Assembly: GCA_023393895.1 (NCBI GenBank)
Contig: JAEXBT010000088.1
Location: forward strand, 1-7,784
From: Pseudomonadota bacterium
GTDB lineage: Bacteria; Pseudomonadota; Gammaproteobacteria; Xanthomonadales; Xanthomonadaceae
Direction: 5' to 3'
DNA length: 7,784 nucleotides
A model generated the notes under the pieces. The model searched no databases, was not told where the DNA came from, and saw nothing but the letters and a program-made list of their open reading frames with translations. The translations under genes and the position numbers were made by a program. Of this stretch, positions 6,138 to 7,784 are shown in pieces; position 1 is the first letter of the stretch; every line of letters starts with the position of its first letter.

Positions 6138-7537
6138 GGGGTGGCCTCCTGGATGGCTTGGGCGGTCACGGTGGCAAGGTGCTCGAGCGAGGCGTCATCG
6201 ATGCAATATGGCGGCATCCAGTACAGCACGTCGCCGAGCGGGCGAAGGATCACCCTGCGCTCGAGTGCCGCGCGATAGGCGCGCAGCCCGATGCGTGCCG
6301 ATGCCTCGAACGGCGTCGCCTTGTCGCCATCCCGGGTCAGCTCGAACGCACAGACCATGCCGAGCTGGCGTACGTCGGCCACGTGCGGCAGGGCGGCGAT
6401 GCCCGCGGCATGCCGGGCCATGGCGCGCGCGGTCATAGCGTTGCGCGCCAGCACCGCGTCCTCGTCGAATATACGCAGGGAGGCGAGCGCCGCCGCGCAG
6501 GCGAGCGGATTGCCGGTATAGCTGTGCGAATGCAGGAAGGCGCGTTCGCGCGAATCGTCGAGGAAACCGTCGTACAGCGCTTGCGTGGCGAGCACCGCGG
6601 CCAGGGGCAGGAAACCGCCGGTCAGCCCCTTCGACGCGCACATCAGGTCGGGCTGGATCCCGGCCTGCTCGCAGGCGAACAGGGTGCCGGTGCGCCCGAA
6701 GCCGGTGGCGATCTCGTCGGCGATCAGGAACGCGCCATGCGCATCGCAGAGTTCACGCACGCGGCGCAGATAGGCGGGGTGGTGCATCCGCATCCCGCCC
6801 GCGCATTGCAGCAACGGCTCGATGATCACCGCGCAGATTTCGCCCGGATGGTGGTCGAACAGCGTTGCCAGCGCATCGGCGGCGCGCAGCGCACAGGCTT
6901 CGGCATCCTCGCCCGCGCGTGCGAGATAGGCGTCGGGCGTCGGCGCGAACAGGCACTCGGAGAGCAGCGGCGCATAGGTGCGGCGGTACAGCGGGATGTC
7001 GCCGACCGAAAGGGCGCCAAGTGTCTCGCCGTGATAGCCGTTCTCCAGCGCGACGAAGCGCGTGCGCCGCGGCTCGCCGGCATTGCGGAACCAGTGGAAG
7101 GCCATCTTCAGCGCGACCTCGACCCCGGCCGAGCCGTTGTCGGCGTAGAACACCTTGGCCAGCGGCGCTCGACCCGATTCGCGCGGCGCGAGGGCAAGCA
7201 GCCGCTCGGCCAGCTCGACCGCCGGGCCGTGGCTGAAGCCGGCGAGGATCACCTGCTCCAGCGAACGCGCTTGCCGGGCGATGGCCTCGGCGATGCGCGG
7301 CTCGGCGTGGCCATGCAGGTTGGTCCACCAGCTCGAGACTGCGTCCAGGTAGCGGCGTCCGTCCATTCCGACCAGCCATTCGCCCTCGCCACGGGCGATC
7401 GGCACCAGCGGCAGGGTGTCCGGATGCTCGCGCATCTGCGTGCACGGGTGCCAGAGCACGGCGAGGTCACGGGCCTGCCAGCGGGCGGCCTCGGCTAAAC
7501 TGGCGGGTGAATGAGCATCGTCCTGCATGTGCCGCAT
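6128..7537 (-). CDS. bioA: Adenosylmethionine-8-amino-7-oxononanoate aminotransferase BioA
   Basis: BioA transfers the amino group of S-adenosylmethionine to 8-amino-7-oxononanoate (KAPA), giving 7,8-diaminononanoate, in the biotin pathway. It is a PLP-dependent class III aminotransferase of the cytosol. The 469-residue product has the BioA signatures: WHPCTQM (29-35), the SSWWTNLHGH substrate-pocket motif (68-77), NGS (134-136) for the PLP phosphate, NGYHGET (166-172) with the ring-stacking Tyr, and LIADEIATGFGRTG (271-284) with PLP-binding D274. Further on are SKGLTGG with the Schiff-base lysine K303, HSYTGNP (338-344), and RPLGDVLYWMPPY (432-444) with the substrate-carboxylate Arg. All key residues are present. 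ATG at 7537 gives the longest form. ATG at 7528 (three codons later, MQDDAH) is an equally plausible start, and neither has a clear Shine-Dalgarno. No other bio genes are in the window. Confidence 0.97.
   Translation of the reverse strand: MRHMQDDAHSPASLAEAARWQARDLAVLWHPCTQMREHPDTLPLVPIARGEGEWLVGMDGRRYLDAVSSWWTNLHGHAEPRIAEAIARQARSLEQVILAGFSHGPAVELAERLLALAPRESGRAPLAKVFYADNGSAGVEVALKMAFHWFRNAGEPRRTRFVALENGYHGETLGALSVGDIPLYRRTYAPLLSECLFAPTPDAYLARAGEDAEACALRAADALATLFDHHPGEICAVIIEPLLQCAGGMRMHHPAYLRRVRELCDAHGAFLIADEIATGFGRTGTLFACEQAGIQPDLMCASKGLTGGFLPLAAVLATQALYDGFLDDSRERAFLHSHSYTGNPLACAAALASLRIFDEDAVLARNAMTARAMARHAAGIAALPHVADVRQLGMVCAFELTRDGDKATPFEASARIGLRAYRAALERRVILRPLGDVLYWMPPYCIDDASLEHLATVTAQAIQEATPCA
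6145..6150 (-). promoter_or_regulatory. Perfect Shine-Dalgarno for rsmE inside bioA
   Basis: On the minus strand the bases read AGGAGG, followed by seven bases (CCACCCC) and the rsmE ATG. The motif is read in the bioA frame across its final Gln-Glu-Ala codons. It decides the rsmE start and suggests strong, possibly bioA-coupled translation. None of the other starts in this window has a comparable site. Confidence 0.85.
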
Positions 7538-7563
7538 TATCGCCGTTACCGGGGGCTGCGCCG
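7535..7563. promoter_or_regulatory. Divergent bioA/nudE intergenic region with a -10-like box on each strand
   Basis: The start codons of bioA (7537) and nudE (7564) are separated by 26 bases. The only AT-rich patch is GCATTATCG around 7534-7542. On the minus strand it reads GATAAT (7541-7536), a 5/6 match to TATAAT that overlaps the first bioA ATG. On the plus strand it reads CATTAT (7535-7540), a 4/6 match placed 23 bases before nudE. I find no good -35 hexamer at the expected spacing for either, so both calls are weak. Confidence 0.25.
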
Positions 7564-7784
7564 ATGAGCGCGGCTCCCCCGAAGATCCACGGCGTCGTCC
7601 GCCACGACGAGGGCGGCGGACGCATCGTCGAGGAGCTCGACCTGGAGTTCTCCAACGGTGAGCGCCGCCGCTACCGCCGGCTGCTGGCGCAGGGGCCGGG
7701 CGCGGTGATCGTGGTGGCGATGCCCGATCCCGAGCACGTGCTGCTGGTGCGCGAGTTCGCCGCCGGCTTCGAGCGTTACGAACT
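7564..7784 (+). CDS. nudE: ADP compounds hydrolase NudE (Nudix), 3'-partial
   Basis: The first 73 complete codons of a Nudix hydrolase. In E. coli NudE hydrolyses ADP-ribose, NADH, Ap3A and related ADP compounds to AMP plus a phosphorylated product. The visible part shows VEELDLEFSNGERRRYRR (22-39), which closely parallels the NudE stretch VESVDLEFSNGVRRVYER, then VIVVAM and HVLLVREFAAGFERYEL (57-73), matching ILIREYAVGTESYEL. The Nudix box itself (GX5EX7REXXEEXG) lies beyond the right edge, so catalytic residues cannot be checked. ATG at 7564 was chosen from the family N-terminus. The frame stays open upstream and a GTG at 7507 exists, but that would overlap the bioA start. A weak purine-rich GGGGG (7551-7555) precedes the ATG. 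Confidence 0.88.
   Translation, partial: MSAAPPKIHGVVRHDEGGGRIVEELDLEFSNGERRRYRRLLAQGPGAVIVVAMPDPEHVLLVREFAAGFERYE

Noticed and set aside
6107..7498. 463-residue plus-strand ORF opposite bioA
   Set aside because: It is an antisense shadow in GC-rich DNA. BioA on the minus strand has every catalytic motif, and this frame shows Arg/Gly/Ala-rich composition with no family signature.
7475..7501. sigma70-like promoter CTGCCA / TAAACT for nudE
   Set aside because: The hexamers are separated by only 15 bases, the -35 matches 4/6, and it lies inside bioA, so it could easily be chance.

Overview
The window is GC-rich, densely packed DNA from a gammaproteobacterium. The gene set and order suggest a Xanthomonadaceae/Lysobacteraceae-type genome (Xanthomonas, Lysobacter, Luteimonas and relatives). 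That placement is inferred from the encoded proteins and their layout; no marker in the window fixes the genus. Six genes fill almost all of it, and no stretch over 300 bases lacks a gene.

Bases 1-5392 (+ strand) are the 3' end of a type IV pilus/twitching chemosensory (Pil-Chp) operon. First comes the C-terminal 1061 residues of a ChpA/PilL-type hybrid CheA kinase, whose start lies upstream. Its visible order is VEAER repeat array, long Glu-rich helical arm, one Hpt domain, dimerization helices, HATPase, CheW-like domain, receiver. Next is a CheB-like protein (ChpB position) that appears to have lost two of the three methylesterase catalytic residues and carries a long acidic linker with repeated aromatic motifs. 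Last is a small CheW-like adaptor (ChpC position). The three overlap by 14 and 4 bases and look translationally coupled.

Bases 5400-7537 (- strand) hold bioA (biotin synthesis) followed by rsmE (16S rRNA U1498 methyltransferase), overlapping by 10 bases, with a perfect Shine-Dalgarno for rsmE inside the bioA coding sequence. This pair converges on the chemosensory operon. The 7-base gap between the two stop codons lies within a 12-bp-stem hairpin that could act as a bidirectional terminator.

From 7564 (+ strand) nudE, an ADP-sugar/NADH-type Nudix hydrolase gene, runs off the right edge. It is divergent from bioA with only 26 bases between the start codons.

Most of the window is recognisable core genome. 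The parts that deserve attention are the nearly uniform 15-bp in-frame repeat array, the apparently dead CheB-like protein with its motif-bearing linker, and the convergent hairpin. I see no mobile elements, RNA genes, CRISPR or wholly unknown genes.
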